Shown here: piece by piece, positions 1 to 6,961 of the stretch
Layout: every line of letters begins with the position of its first letter
Numbering within the stretch: the first letter of the stretch is position 1
Source: Desulfobacteraceae bacterium
GTDB lineage: Bacteria > Desulfobacterota > Desulfobacteria > Desulfobacterales > DAOWNP01
Assembly (NCBI GenBank): GCA_030642545.1
Contig: DAOWNP010000041.1
Span: forward strand, 1-11,544
Length of the DNA: 11,544 nucleotides
Reading direction: 5' to 3'
Notes under the pieces: generated by a model
Seen by the model: only the letters and a program-made list of their open reading frames with translations
Database searches by the model: none
Told to the model about the DNA's origin: nothing
Program-made: the position numbers and the translations under genes

Positions 1-83
1 AATATAAATACCACCTTAAAAAACAAAATTATTTTCATAATCAGATGTATGGATTTAAATCAGGTATAGTTATTGCGTTAATT

Positions 84-110
84 TTATAGATATTATAGAT
101 ATTATAGATA
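84..110. repeat. Three perfect tandem copies of a 9-bp unit
   Basis: The unit TTATAGATA occurs three times head to tail (84-92, 93-101, 102-110) with no mismatch, and the next base breaks the pattern. It sits about 43 bp upstream of the start codon of the gene at 153. It could hold a -10 element, because each copy contains TATAGA, or be a binding array. In AT-rich DNA it may also be simple slippage product. No function can be assigned. Confidence 0.85.
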
Positions 111-152
111 AAATCAATTTAGGATTTTAAAAAACAAAAAGGAGTTGATCTC

Positions 153-608
153 ATGGATAAAATATCTCAGATTAATGCATATACAACCATTACACAACAA
201 AAACAAAACAAGCAACCTGATACAACCCAATTTTCACAAAATTTAGATCAAGCTGTAAAAAAACAAGCCTCCAGTACAAACGCTTCAGGCAGCTATACTC
301 AAAAAACCTTAAATGAAATAACCTCTATAAATTTTAACCCTGTCTCTTTTTCCGAAACTTCTTTTTCAGCTTTTAACAAAGCAGAAAAACTTTTAAAAAT
401 ATTTGAAGATTTTACAAAAGATATTAACAAACCTGAAAAAAACTTAAAAGAATTAGAACCTCTCATTTCTCTTATAAAACAACAGGCAGATGAATTAATA
501 AATGAAAACAAATTAATAAAAGACAACAATCTAAACAAATTTGCCAATGAATTTGCTGTTAAAGCGAATGTTGAATATATCAAATTTATGCGTGGTGATT
601 ATATCTAA
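153..608 (+). CDS. Small hydrophilic protein of unknown function
   Basis: This 151-residue protein is not firmly recognised. It starts at ATG 153 behind a good ribosome binding site (AAGGAG, 139-144, 8-nt spacer), which makes a real gene likely. The first 70 or so residues are rich in Gln, Asn, Thr and Ser and look disordered. The rest (about 73-150) is mostly Lys/Glu/Leu-rich predicted helix, ending in a compact tail, KFMRGDYI. There is no signal peptide, membrane segment or catalytic motif. A short N-terminal low-complexity stretch followed by helices and an RGDY-type C-terminus recalls small uncharacterised deltaproteobacterial proteins that I loosely associate with flagellar loci. That link is from memory and weak, and no flagellar gene is visible here. 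The gene converges on hisF with a 4-bp gap and no visible terminator hairpin. Its codon use is AT-rich like its neighbours. Confidence 0.75.
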   Translation: MDKISQINAYTTITQQKQNKQPDTTQFSQNLDQAVKKQASSTNASGSYTQKTLNEITSINFNPVSFSETSFSAFNKAEKLLKIFEDFTKDINKPEKNLKELEPLISLIKQQADELINENKLIKDNNLNKFANEFAVKANVEYIKFMRGDYI

Positions 609-612
609 CACT

Positions 613-1392
613 TTACCATGACTTACGAACCTTAACACCTTTATTATCAAGATAATTCTTTATATCAGAAATTGTATAATTATCATAGTGAACCATTGAA
701 GCAATAAGTGCAGCATCTGCTGTGCCTTTTGTAAGAACCTGATATAAATGCTCCGGCATGCCGGCTCCTCCTGATGCAATAACAGGAATATTCACACTGT
801 TAGATATAAGCGAAGTCAGATTAATCTCATATCCATCACAGGTTCCATCAGCATCAATAGAATTCAGGCAAATCTCTCCTGCTCCAAGATCCTGTCCTTT
901 TAATGCCCATTCCAATGCATCAATCCCCATATATGTTCTTCCTCCATTTATAACTATCTCATACCCTGAAGGAATATTTTCTTTTTCTCCTACAAATTTT
1001 ACATCCATACCAAGCACTATGCACTGACTGCCAAAAGCCTTGGCACCAGATGAAATTATTTCCGGGGTTTTAACTGCTGCTGAATTGACACTGACTTTTT
1101 CAGCACCTGCAAGTAAGACAGCTCTCATATCATCTATGGTTCTGATGCCTCCACCAACAGAAAAAGGAATAAAAATTGTCTCAGCAACACGCCTGACAAC
1201 ATCAATCATAATATCCCTTTTTTCATGTGATGCTGTAATATCATAAAATACAATCTCATCAGCTCCAGCTTCATAATAAAACCTTGCCATTTCAACAGGA
1301 TCACCAATATCCACATTATTTTGAAATTTTATTCCTTTTGTTGTTCTTCCCTCACGAACATCAAGACATGGTATAATACGTTTACTTAACAT
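613..1392 (-). CDS. hisF: Imidazole glycerol phosphate synthase, cyclase subunit HisF
   Basis: HisF is the TIM-barrel cyclase of histidine biosynthesis. It uses ammonia passed from HisH to turn PRFAR into imidazole glycerol phosphate and AICAR, in the cytoplasm. I chose ATG 1392 rather than an upstream in-frame TTG at 1407. The ATG has a strong Shine-Dalgarno (AGGTGG, 5-nt spacer), gives the usual N-terminus MLSKRIIPCLDV, and places the two catalytic aspartates at the family positions D11 and D130 (in VLGMDVK). Phosphate-binding loops are visible as SVGGGIR (78-84) and the ASGGAG loop near the C-terminus. The length of 259 residues is normal. Its start overlaps the hisH stop by 7 bp (ATGTTAA), a typical translational coupling for two subunits made in equal amounts. 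No other his gene is in view, so the rest of the pathway must lie elsewhere. Confidence 0.97.
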   Translation of the reverse strand: MLSKRIIPCLDVREGRTTKGIKFQNNVDIGDPVEMARFYYEAGADEIVFYDITASHEKRDIMIDVVRRVAETIFIPFSVGGGIRTIDDMRAVLLAGAEKVSVNSAAVKTPEIISSGAKAFGSQCIVLGMDVKFVGEKENIPSGYEIVINGGRTYMGIDALEWALKGQDLGAGEICLNSIDADGTCDGYEINLTSLISNSVNIPVIASGGAGMPEHLYQVLTKGTADAALIASMVHYDNYTISDIKNYLDNKGVKVRKSW

Positions 1393-2015
1393 GGATTCCA
1401 CCTGCAAAAATTTTTTAAAATTCCAAGACCCGGCCTGCCGCTTTTTTCAAGATGAAACTGAGTTGCTATAAGATTTTTATATGCAATAACAGACGCAAAA
1501 TCAATCCCATAATCTGTAACTCCTAAAACATGATTTAAATTATCAGGTACAGGATAAAACCCATGAACAAAATAAAACTCATCTTTTTCCTGCATATCGT
1601 CAAAAACAGGATGTTTTCTGGAAAGCATTACTCGATTCCAACCCATATGAGGAATTTTTATACAAATATCATCTGAAATATGAAGTTCTTTGGTAAATGC
1701 TTTAACCGTACCATTTATAATTTTAAGACAATGGGTATTATTTTCCTGACTAAAACCCATAATAACCTGTGTACCGAGACATATACCCAAAACAGGCCTG
1801 CCTGAATTAAAAAACTCAATTATCGCTTTATCAAGCCCCATCCGCTTTAAGCTCTTCATAGCAGTACCAGCTGCTCCCACCCCAGGGAAAATTATTCTGT
1901 CAGCACGGCAAATAACATCTATGTCATTTGTTACAATACAATCAAAACCTATAAAAGAGACAGCCCTTTTAACACTTGCAAGATTTCCGGCTTCATAATC
2001 TATTATTGCTATCAC
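1386..2015 (-). CDS. hisH: Imidazole glycerol phosphate synthase, glutamine amidotransferase subunit HisH
   Basis: HisH hydrolyses glutamine and channels ammonia into HisF. It is a class I glutamine amidotransferase of 209 residues, the normal length. The nucleophile is C79 in GICLGTQ, and the other triad residues are H188 and E190 near the C-terminus. The oxyanion region PGVGAAG is at 44-50. The usual HPE at the histidine/glutamate pair reads HLE here (TQFHLEKSG); the catalytic residues are kept and only the middle proline is changed. The start codon is GTG (2013-2015), with a GAGG Shine-Dalgarno about 7 nt upstream, and the protein begins MIAIIDYEAGN as expected. It lies 44 bp after mazG and overlaps hisF by 7 bp, so it is probably cotranscribed with both. 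Confidence 0.97.
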   Translation of the reverse strand: MIAIIDYEAGNLASVKRAVSFIGFDCIVTNDIDVICRADRIIFPGVGAAGTAMKSLKRMGLDKAIIEFFNSGRPVLGICLGTQVIMGFSQENNTHCLKIINGTVKAFTKELHISDDICIKIPHMGWNRVMLSRKHPVFDDMQEKDEFYFVHGFYPVPDNLNHVLGVTDYGIDFASVIAYKNLIATQFHLEKSGRPGLGILKNFCRWNPC

Positions 2016-2059
2016 ACTTAAACCTCAAATTTACAAAAAAGTTATTTTATCCACGTTCC

Positions 2060-2881
2060 TTATTCCTTAGCCTTTTCCCATAATTTTTCAAACTCAGAAA
2101 AAGATGTCTCAAAAACACTGCCTCCTCTTTTTGAAATCTCTTTTTCCATAAATTTAAAACGGCTCTCAAATTTATTAATAGAATCAGTTAACGCATCTTC
2201 AGGATGAAAACGCATAAAACGAGCTACATTGGTTAATGTGAAAATAACATCTCCAAATTCCATTTTAGCACTGTTTTTATCCTGACTTTTTATAGCTGTT
2301 TTAAATTCTGCCCACTCCTCATCAACCTTATCCATAACAGATAAAAGATCATCCCAGTCAAATCCGGTCTTGGCAGCTCTTTTTGAAACAGCATAAGCTC
2401 TAACGAGAGCAGGCGTTGCTGATGGTACAGAATCCAAAATAGAATCAGCATTAATATTTCCTTTTTCCATGCTCTTAATCTTATCCCAGTTTTTTTTCAC
2501 TTCAGAAACGCTGTTTACCTTAACATTAGAAAAAACATGGGGATGCCGTCTTATCATTTTATCAATATTGGTTTTTGCCACATCACTTATATCAAACTTT
2601 CCTTTTTCTTCATATAACCTGAGAATAAACAGGACAAGAAAAAGAAGATCTCCCAGCTCTTCACAAACGTTTGTTGTATCTTTTGCTTTTATAGCATCTA
2701 CCAGCTCATAGACCTCTTCAATAAGATATACCCACATTGTATCAGGTGTTTGTTTCTGATCCCAGGGGCAACCACCCTCCCCCCTTAATTTTATAATGAC
2801 ATCAACAATATCGCCTATAGAGTCAGCTGCATTCTTTTTACAGGAATCAGACAATTTTCTTTTTATTTGTAATTTTTCCAA
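2060..2881 (-). CDS. mazG: Nucleoside triphosphate pyrophosphohydrolase MazG
   Basis: MazG hydrolyses NTPs and dNTPs to monophosphates and pyrophosphate, with roles in nucleotide-pool cleaning and stress. The protein shows the two tandem all-alpha MazG domains of the long form. The first carries CPWD (38-41), EEVYE (55-59) and EELGD (74-78), with RRHPHVF at 111-117. The second carries EEWAEF (188-193) and EFGD (208-211), then NKFESRFKFME. These acidic pairs bind magnesium. The length (273 residues) is close to the usual 260-275. The start is uncertain: no ATG precedes the first motif, and candidates are TTG at 2881, overlapping cvpA by 19 bp, or TTG at 2854, which would leave 8 bp after the cvpA stop. 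Neither has a convincing Shine-Dalgarno, so reinitiation after cvpA is plausible. Confidence 0.95.
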   Translation of the reverse strand: MEKLQIKRKLSDSCKKNAADSIGDIVDVIIKLRGEGGCPWDQKQTPDTMWVYLIEEVYELVDAIKAKDTTNVCEELGDLLFLVLFILRLYEEKGKFDISDVAKTNIDKMIRRHPHVFSNVKVNSVSEVKKNWDKIKSMEKGNINADSILDSVPSATPALVRAYAVSKRAAKTGFDWDDLLSVMDKVDEEWAEFKTAIKSQDKNSAKMEFGDVIFTLTNVARFMRFHPEDALTDSINKFESRFKFMEKEISKRGGSVFETSFSEFEKLWEKAKE

Positions 2882-3390
2882 GCCTTTTTTACCCCATCAA
2901 TATTTGTATTAAATTTTTTTTTCATATCATCAGGAATCACCTCAGACAATTTAGCTGAAATTACCACAAGATGTGGAGAAACAGTAGATTGTTTAATAAG
3001 CATTGATTTTTTACTTAAAAATGAAGTAAGTACCATAAGTAAAATACTTGCTATAAGAACTCCTTTTATCACGCCAAAACCTGCACCAAGCAAACGATCA
3101 ACCCAACCGAGAAAAACAATCTTAAATAAAAACCTGATTAAAACGCCAACAAGACTTATAACAATATAAATTAGACAGAATATAATAATAAAACTTATTA
3201 TATTCTGATAAGATGACTCTTTTATCCATTTAGAAAGATATATAGCAACATGGCTGTAATACGTATATGCTGCGTAAAACCCTCCAAAAACTCCTACTAT
3301 CGAAGAAACTTCTTTTATAAGCCCTCGAAAGCCACCCCTTATAAGACAAAAAAGCACTATGACGAAAATTGATATATCTAAAATATTCAT
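2863..3390 (-). CDS. cvpA: CvpA-family inner-membrane protein
   Basis: This 175-residue protein has four hydrophobic segments (about 4-19, 26-46, 62-88 and 101-126) followed by a charged cytoplasmic or periplasmic tail. The CvpA-family signatures are visible: an N-terminal D with RGGFRGLIKE (18-27) after the first segment, and DRLLGAGFGVIKG (98-110) leading into the last. CvpA was first linked to colicin V production in Escherichia coli and later to envelope stress; its molecular activity is not settled. It is the first gene of the minus-strand operon with mazG, hisH and hisF. The start is ATG at 3388-3390. The nearest purine-rich motif (CAGG) is about 14 nt upstream, so its Shine-Dalgarno is poor. 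Confidence 0.9.
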   Translation of the reverse strand: MNILDISIFVIVLFCLIRGGFRGLIKEVSSIVGVFGGFYAAYTYYSHVAIYLSKWIKESSYQNIISFIIIFCLIYIVISLVGVLIRFLFKIVFLGWVDRLLGAGFGVIKGVLIASILLMVLTSFLSKKSMLIKQSTVSPHLVVISAKLSEVIPDDMKKKFNTNIDGVKKAWKNYK

Positions 3391-3454
3391 TTTTATTTTA
3401 TTTACCTGTTATTAAGAAACTATTTTAAAAATTTAAATCAAAAAAAAATACCTC

Positions 3455-3484
3455 TTGCTTTTAGGAAAAAAGAAAAAATATAAT
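3455..3484 (+). promoter_or_regulatory. Candidate sigma-70 promoter for phoH and downstream genes
   Basis: A -35-like TTGCTT (3455-3460) is followed after 18 bp by a perfect -10 TATAAT (3479-3484). Transcription would start near 3491 and give a leader of about 65 nt before phoH. The -10 overlaps the -10 of the opposite-facing candidate promoter. Good match by eye, but AT-rich DNA yields such boxes by chance. Confidence 0.5.
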
Positions 3485-3501
3485 ATACTTATATTTTTTT
3501 C
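3472..3501. repeat. AT-rich inverted repeat between divergent genes
   Basis: The arms GAAAAAATATAA (3472-3483) and TTATATTTTTTTC (3489-3501) are complementary apart from one extra base, with a 5-nt centre. The dyad is superimposed on both -10 boxes of the divergent promoters. It could be an operator or simply reflect base composition. Confidence 0.45.
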
Positions 3502-3510
3502 CTCTGTAAA
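3482..3510 (-). promoter_or_regulatory. Candidate sigma-70 promoter for cvpA-mazG-hisH-hisF
   Basis: Read on the minus strand, TTTACA (3510-3505) is followed after exactly 17 bp by TATATT (3487-3482), both five of six matches to consensus. Transcription would start near 3475 and give a leader of about 85 nt before cvpA. It shares bases 3482-3484 with the -10 of the plus-strand promoter. Confidence 0.5.
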
Positions 3511-3555
3511 TATAAATTTTTTTTCTACCCTTATAAAGGTTATTTAGTTTTAAAA

Positions 3556-4527
3556 ATGAAAACAGATAATGATAAAATAATAAAACTTAATTTTTCAAAT
3601 ACAAACTTGGCAAAAGATCTTTTTGGAGAATATAATAAAAACCTTATAACTATATCAAACTCTTTAAAAATAGAAATAGAAACAAGAGGTACAGATGTAA
3701 TAATTAAGGGTGATCCAATAACAGCATCCCTTGTAAAAAATATTTTAAATCAGTTATACATACTTTTAAAAAATAAATATCCTGTTTATTCTACAGACAT
3801 TGGCTATGCCATAAAAATATTAAGCAAGGACAGTAAAGCTGATCTCAAATCAATCTTTTTAGATACTGTTTATATTACATCAAAAAAAAAAGCTATAACC
3901 CCAAAAAGCAAATCCCAAAAACAATATATTGATGCAATAAGAAATTATGATATTGTATTTGGTATAGGTCCTGCCGGAACAGGTAAAACATACCTTGCCA
4001 TGGCAATGGCTGTTTCAGCTTTAAAAAAAGAATCCGCAAGCAAAATTATACTTGCAAGACCGGCTGTCGAAGCCGGTGAATCCCTGGGGTTTTTGCCTGG
4101 TGATCTTGCTGATAAGATTGATCCGTATCTAAGACCTCTTTATGATGCTTTATACGATATGATAGGATTTGAAAAAGCATCAAATCTCATACAACAGGGA
4201 GTTATAGAAGTTGCGCCTTTAGCCTTTATGCGTGGCAGAACTTTAAGCAACGCATTTATTATACTTGATGAAGCCCAAAACACAACATCCGAGCAGATGA
4301 AAATGTTTTTAACAAGAATAGGAATGAACTCCCAGGCAATTATTACAGGAGATATAACCCAGACCGATCTTCCCTCAATAAAAGATTCAGGACTTATTGA
4401 AGCAAAAAACATACTCACTGGCATAAACGGTATTAAGATGGTCTTTTTTTCAAAAAATGATGTGATAAGACATAAATTAGTTAAACAGATAATTGAAGCA
4501 TATGAGACAAAACAGCACCATGTATAA
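3556..4527 (+). CDS. phoH: PhoH-family ATPase / RNA-associated protein
   Basis: PhoH proteins are cytoplasmic P-loop ATPases with a RecA/helicase-like core, implicated in RNA metabolism and often encoded next to ybeY. This 323-residue protein has an N-terminal region with a KH-like look (about 30-75, including the TRGTDVIIKGDP stretch), then the ATPase domain. Walker A is GPAGTGKT (138-145) and Walker B is IILDEAQN (235-242), with the family strings ARPAVEAGESLGFLPGD (167-183) and TGDITQTDLP further on. Length and motifs are normal. The start ATG has no close Shine-Dalgarno: AAAGG (3535-3539) is 16 nt away, and no alternative start is seen between them. It is the first gene of the plus-strand group and lies 70 bp before the HD hydrolase gene. 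Confidence 0.95.
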   Translation: MKTDNDKIIKLNFSNTNLAKDLFGEYNKNLITISNSLKIEIETRGTDVIIKGDPITASLVKNILNQLYILLKNKYPVYSTDIGYAIKILSKDSKADLKSIFLDTVYITSKKKAITPKSKSQKQYIDAIRNYDIVFGIGPAGTGKTYLAMAMAVSALKKESASKIILARPAVEAGESLGFLPGDLADKIDPYLRPLYDALYDMIGFEKASNLIQQGVIEVAPLAFMRGRTLSNAFIILDEAQNTTSEQMKMFLTRIGMNSQAIITGDITQTDLPSIKDSGLIEAKNILTGINGIKMVFFSKNDVIRHKLVKQIIEAYETKQHHV

Positions 4528-4597
4528 AATGACAAAATACAGCACTTTTAAAATTTAGCTTGACTTGATAATCCGCAGATAATATTTTTAAAAAGTC

Positions 4598-6961
4598 ATG
4601 CAACTTAAAAATATAAATATTCCTTTAAAAAATTTTAGCAGAGAAAACAATCTTTTCTTTTGGATTTTGTTTATATGTTTATCTATATGCATATCTTTTA
4701 TTGCAAGCACACGTCTCATATTAAACATACACAAATATAATATAGGAGATGTTGTAAAAAAAGATTTAAAAGCGCCAAGAGATTTTTATTACAAAGATTT
4801 TATTCAAACAAAAATAAAAAAAGAACATGCTGAAAAATCCGTTTTATTAATATATAATTTAAACAATAATATAAAAGAAAGTATAAAAAAAAGAGTCAAC
4901 AATGCATTTTCTACATTTGCAAAACAACCGTTAAAAGCATATAAGAACCCAGCAAATCCCAAAAAAAACCAGAACAATATCCAACAAATAGAATATAATA
5001 GAGATACTTTTCAGAATTTACTTGAAATAAAAATAAAAAAAGAGACATTCCAGCTTCTTCAGAAAAAAAACTTCAGAAAAAAAACTTCATCACTGATTAT
5101 TAAAATAACATCTCAAATTTTAGACAACGGCATTGTTGACAACAAAGAAAGCTTGCTAAAAGAATCAGACAAGGGAATATTTTTAATAAATCCTGATAAT
5201 AATACTAAACAAAAAATTAAAAATGTGAAAACACTCTACTCCCTTGAACAGGCCAAAACCATGGTTAGAATAATAGGGCAGCCACTTCTTCTAAACTTAA
5301 ATTACACAACAACAAACACAATCGTTAATATCTGCCAGCAGCTTCTTGTTCCAAATATAATTTTTGACCTTCAAAAAACAACTCAGCTTAAAGAGATAGC
5401 CAAAAATCAGGTAAAAACCATCCTTACAAAAATTAAAAAAGGCGAAATGCTCTTAAGAGAAGGAGAAATAGTAAACAGTCTCCAGCTTAATAAATTACAG
5501 TACTTAAATAAATTAAATGAACACAATGAACTGACAGTAAATAAAACCATAGGTATATTTTTTATTATCTTTGCCATATTTCTGACAAACTATTTTATTT
5601 ATATCAAACAATATTTAACTAAATCTTACCTTTTTAACACCCACATGGTTTTTCTTACATCTATTTTAATTGTTTTTTGTCTGATAATAAAACTTACAGC
5701 ATATTTATCTGAATCTTTAGCATTTTTAGAATTTGCAGACACAATGATTTACGGCATCCCCATAGCAGCCGCTTCTATGACAATATGTCTATTTCTTGGA
5801 ATAAATGCAGCACTTCCCTTTGCCATTGTACTATCAATATGTGCAGCCATTATATTTAACGGAGATTTTAATGTTTTTATATACTATCTGTTAAATTGCT
5901 CAATGGGGGCATATTGGATGTTAAAATGTAAAGAGAGAAAAGTTTTTATTAAAGCAGGTCTCAAGCTTGGTTTATTAAATATTGTTCTTGCCTTTGCACT
6001 GCAGCTTTACAAAGTTGATCTTTCATGGTCCAATCTTCTTACTTCCTGGGCATTTGCATTAAGCGGAGGCTTAATGTCCGGAATTTTAACAGCCGGTATA
6101 GCTCCTTTAATTGAGCTCTCTTTTAATTATACTACAGATATCAAACTATTAGAACTTGCCAATCTTGATCAGCCGCTTCTAAGGCAGCTTATGTTAAAAG
6201 CCCCCGGAACTTACCATCACTCGTTAATTGTAGGCACTATGGTTGAAGCAGCCGCCTCTGAAATCGGTGTAAATCCACTTCTTGCAAAAACATGTGGATA
6301 TTACCACGATATAGGAAAAATTGACAAACCCCTCTATTATATTGAAAATCAGCAAAATGGGAAAAACAGGCATGACAAACTCGCACCATCCATGTCCGCA
6401 CTTATTCTCATTTCACATATTAAAAGAGGAGTCGAAATTGCTACCGAAAACAAATTAGGGAAACCTATAATAGACACAATCCAGCAACATCACGGCACAA
6501 GTCTTATTAAATATTTTTTTGACAAAGCAAAATTAATAAGAGGTGAAGATAATATCAACATAAATGATTTTAGATACCCGGGACCTAAACCCCAATCACG
6601 AGTTGCAGGACTTGTCATGATAGCAGATGTTATAGAAGCATCTTCAAGAACACTGGAAAACCCAACTCCGGCAAGAATCCAGGGGCACATACAACAGTTT
6701 ATCAATAAAATTTTTTCCGATGAACAACTCAATCATTGCAATATTACATTAAATGACCTTCATAAAATCGCTAAAACCTTTAACAAAATTTTAAATGGCA
6801 TTTATCACCACCGCATTGAATATACCGGCAATCCACAAAAATCACAAACATGGGACAGCAATGAAAATTCTGATAAACAATCAGCAAAAAAAATATCAGG
6901 TATCAATAAAAGCGATAAAAATGAAAACACAAGCCATCTTAAACGCCTTGGACAATCCTGA
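4598..6961 (+). CDS. PgpH-type 7TM-HD membrane phosphohydrolase (probable cyclic-di-AMP phosphodiesterase family)
   Basis: This 787-residue inner-membrane protein has the 7TMR-HD architecture. One N-terminal membrane helix (about 20-42) leads into a large extracytoplasmic domain (about 45-312) that ends with the family string KGEMLLREGE (281-290). Seven membrane helices follow between about 313 and 503, then a cytoplasmic HD domain. Its metal ligands are visible: TYHHS (H540/H541), HD at 570-571 in YYHDIGK, H607, HH at 631-632 and D677 in IADVIEASSR. Family members such as Listeria PgpH hydrolyse cyclic-di-AMP. Whether this organism makes that nucleotide cannot be told from the window, so the substrate is inferred. 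The last 40 or so residues are a hydrophilic Lys/Ser/Asn-rich tail, about 33 residues of which are coded inside ybeY. The ATG at 4598 has no clear Shine-Dalgarno. A 14-bp tandem repeat lies within the extracytoplasmic part. Confidence 0.92.
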   Translation: MQLKNINIPLKNFSRENNLFFWILFICLSICISFIASTRLILNIHKYNIGDVVKKDLKAPRDFYYKDFIQTKIKKEHAEKSVLLIYNLNNNIKESIKKRVNNAFSTFAKQPLKAYKNPANPKKNQNNIQQIEYNRDTFQNLLEIKIKKETFQLLQKKNFRKKTSSLIIKITSQILDNGIVDNKESLLKESDKGIFLINPDNNTKQKIKNVKTLYSLEQAKTMVRIIGQPLLLNLNYTTTNTIVNICQQLLVPNIIFDLQKTTQLKEIAKNQVKTILTKIKKGEMLLREGEIVNSLQLNKLQYLNKLNEHNELTVNKTIGIFFIIFAIFLTNYFIYIKQYLTKSYLFNTHMVFLTSILIVFCLIIKLTAYLSESLAFLEFADTMIYGIPIAAASMTICLFLGINAALPFAIVLSICAAIIFNGDFNVFIYYLLNCSMGAYWMLKCKERKVFIKAGLKLGLLNIVLAFALQLYKVDLSWSNLLTSWAFALSGGLMSGILTAGIAPLIELSFNYTTDIKLLELANLDQPLLRQLMLKAPGTYHHSLIVGTMVEAAASEIGVNPLLAKTCGYYHDIGKIDKPLYYIENQQNGKNRHDKLAPSMSALILISHIKRGVEIATENKLGKPIIDTIQQHHGTSLIKYFFDKAKLIRGEDNININDFRYPGPKPQSRVAGLVMIADVIEASSRTLENPTPARIQGHIQQFINKIFSDEQLNHCNITLNDLHKIAKTFNKILNGIYHHRIEYTGNPQKSQTWDSNENSDKQSAKKISGINKSDKNENTSHLKRLGQS
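5057..5089 (+). repeat. 14-bp tandem repeat inside the HD-hydrolase gene
   Basis: CTTCAGAAAAAAAA occurs at 5057-5070 and again at 5071-5084, followed by a partial CTTCA at 5085-5089. Each full copy ends in a run of eight A. The unit is not a multiple of three, so gain or loss of one copy would shift the frame near residue 155 of 787. The present frame is open. Confidence 0.85.

Noticed and set aside
65..110. A defined promoter for the gene at 153
   Set aside because: Several TATA-like boxes occur, but none has a -35 at proper spacing that stands out from the AT-rich background.
758..1246. Plus-strand open frames opposite hisF
   Set aside because: They are shadows of a strongly conserved gene and carry no motif or ribosome binding site.
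4140..4535. A 131-codon minus-strand open frame opposite phoH
   Set aside because: It mirrors the conserved PhoH ATPase core; its Cys/Phe/Ile-rich translation looks like antisense coding.
4560..4585. Promoter-like TTGACT followed by TAATAT before the HD-hydrolase gene
   Set aside because: The spacer is only about 14 bp (12 bp to GATAAT), too short for a normal sigma-70 promoter.
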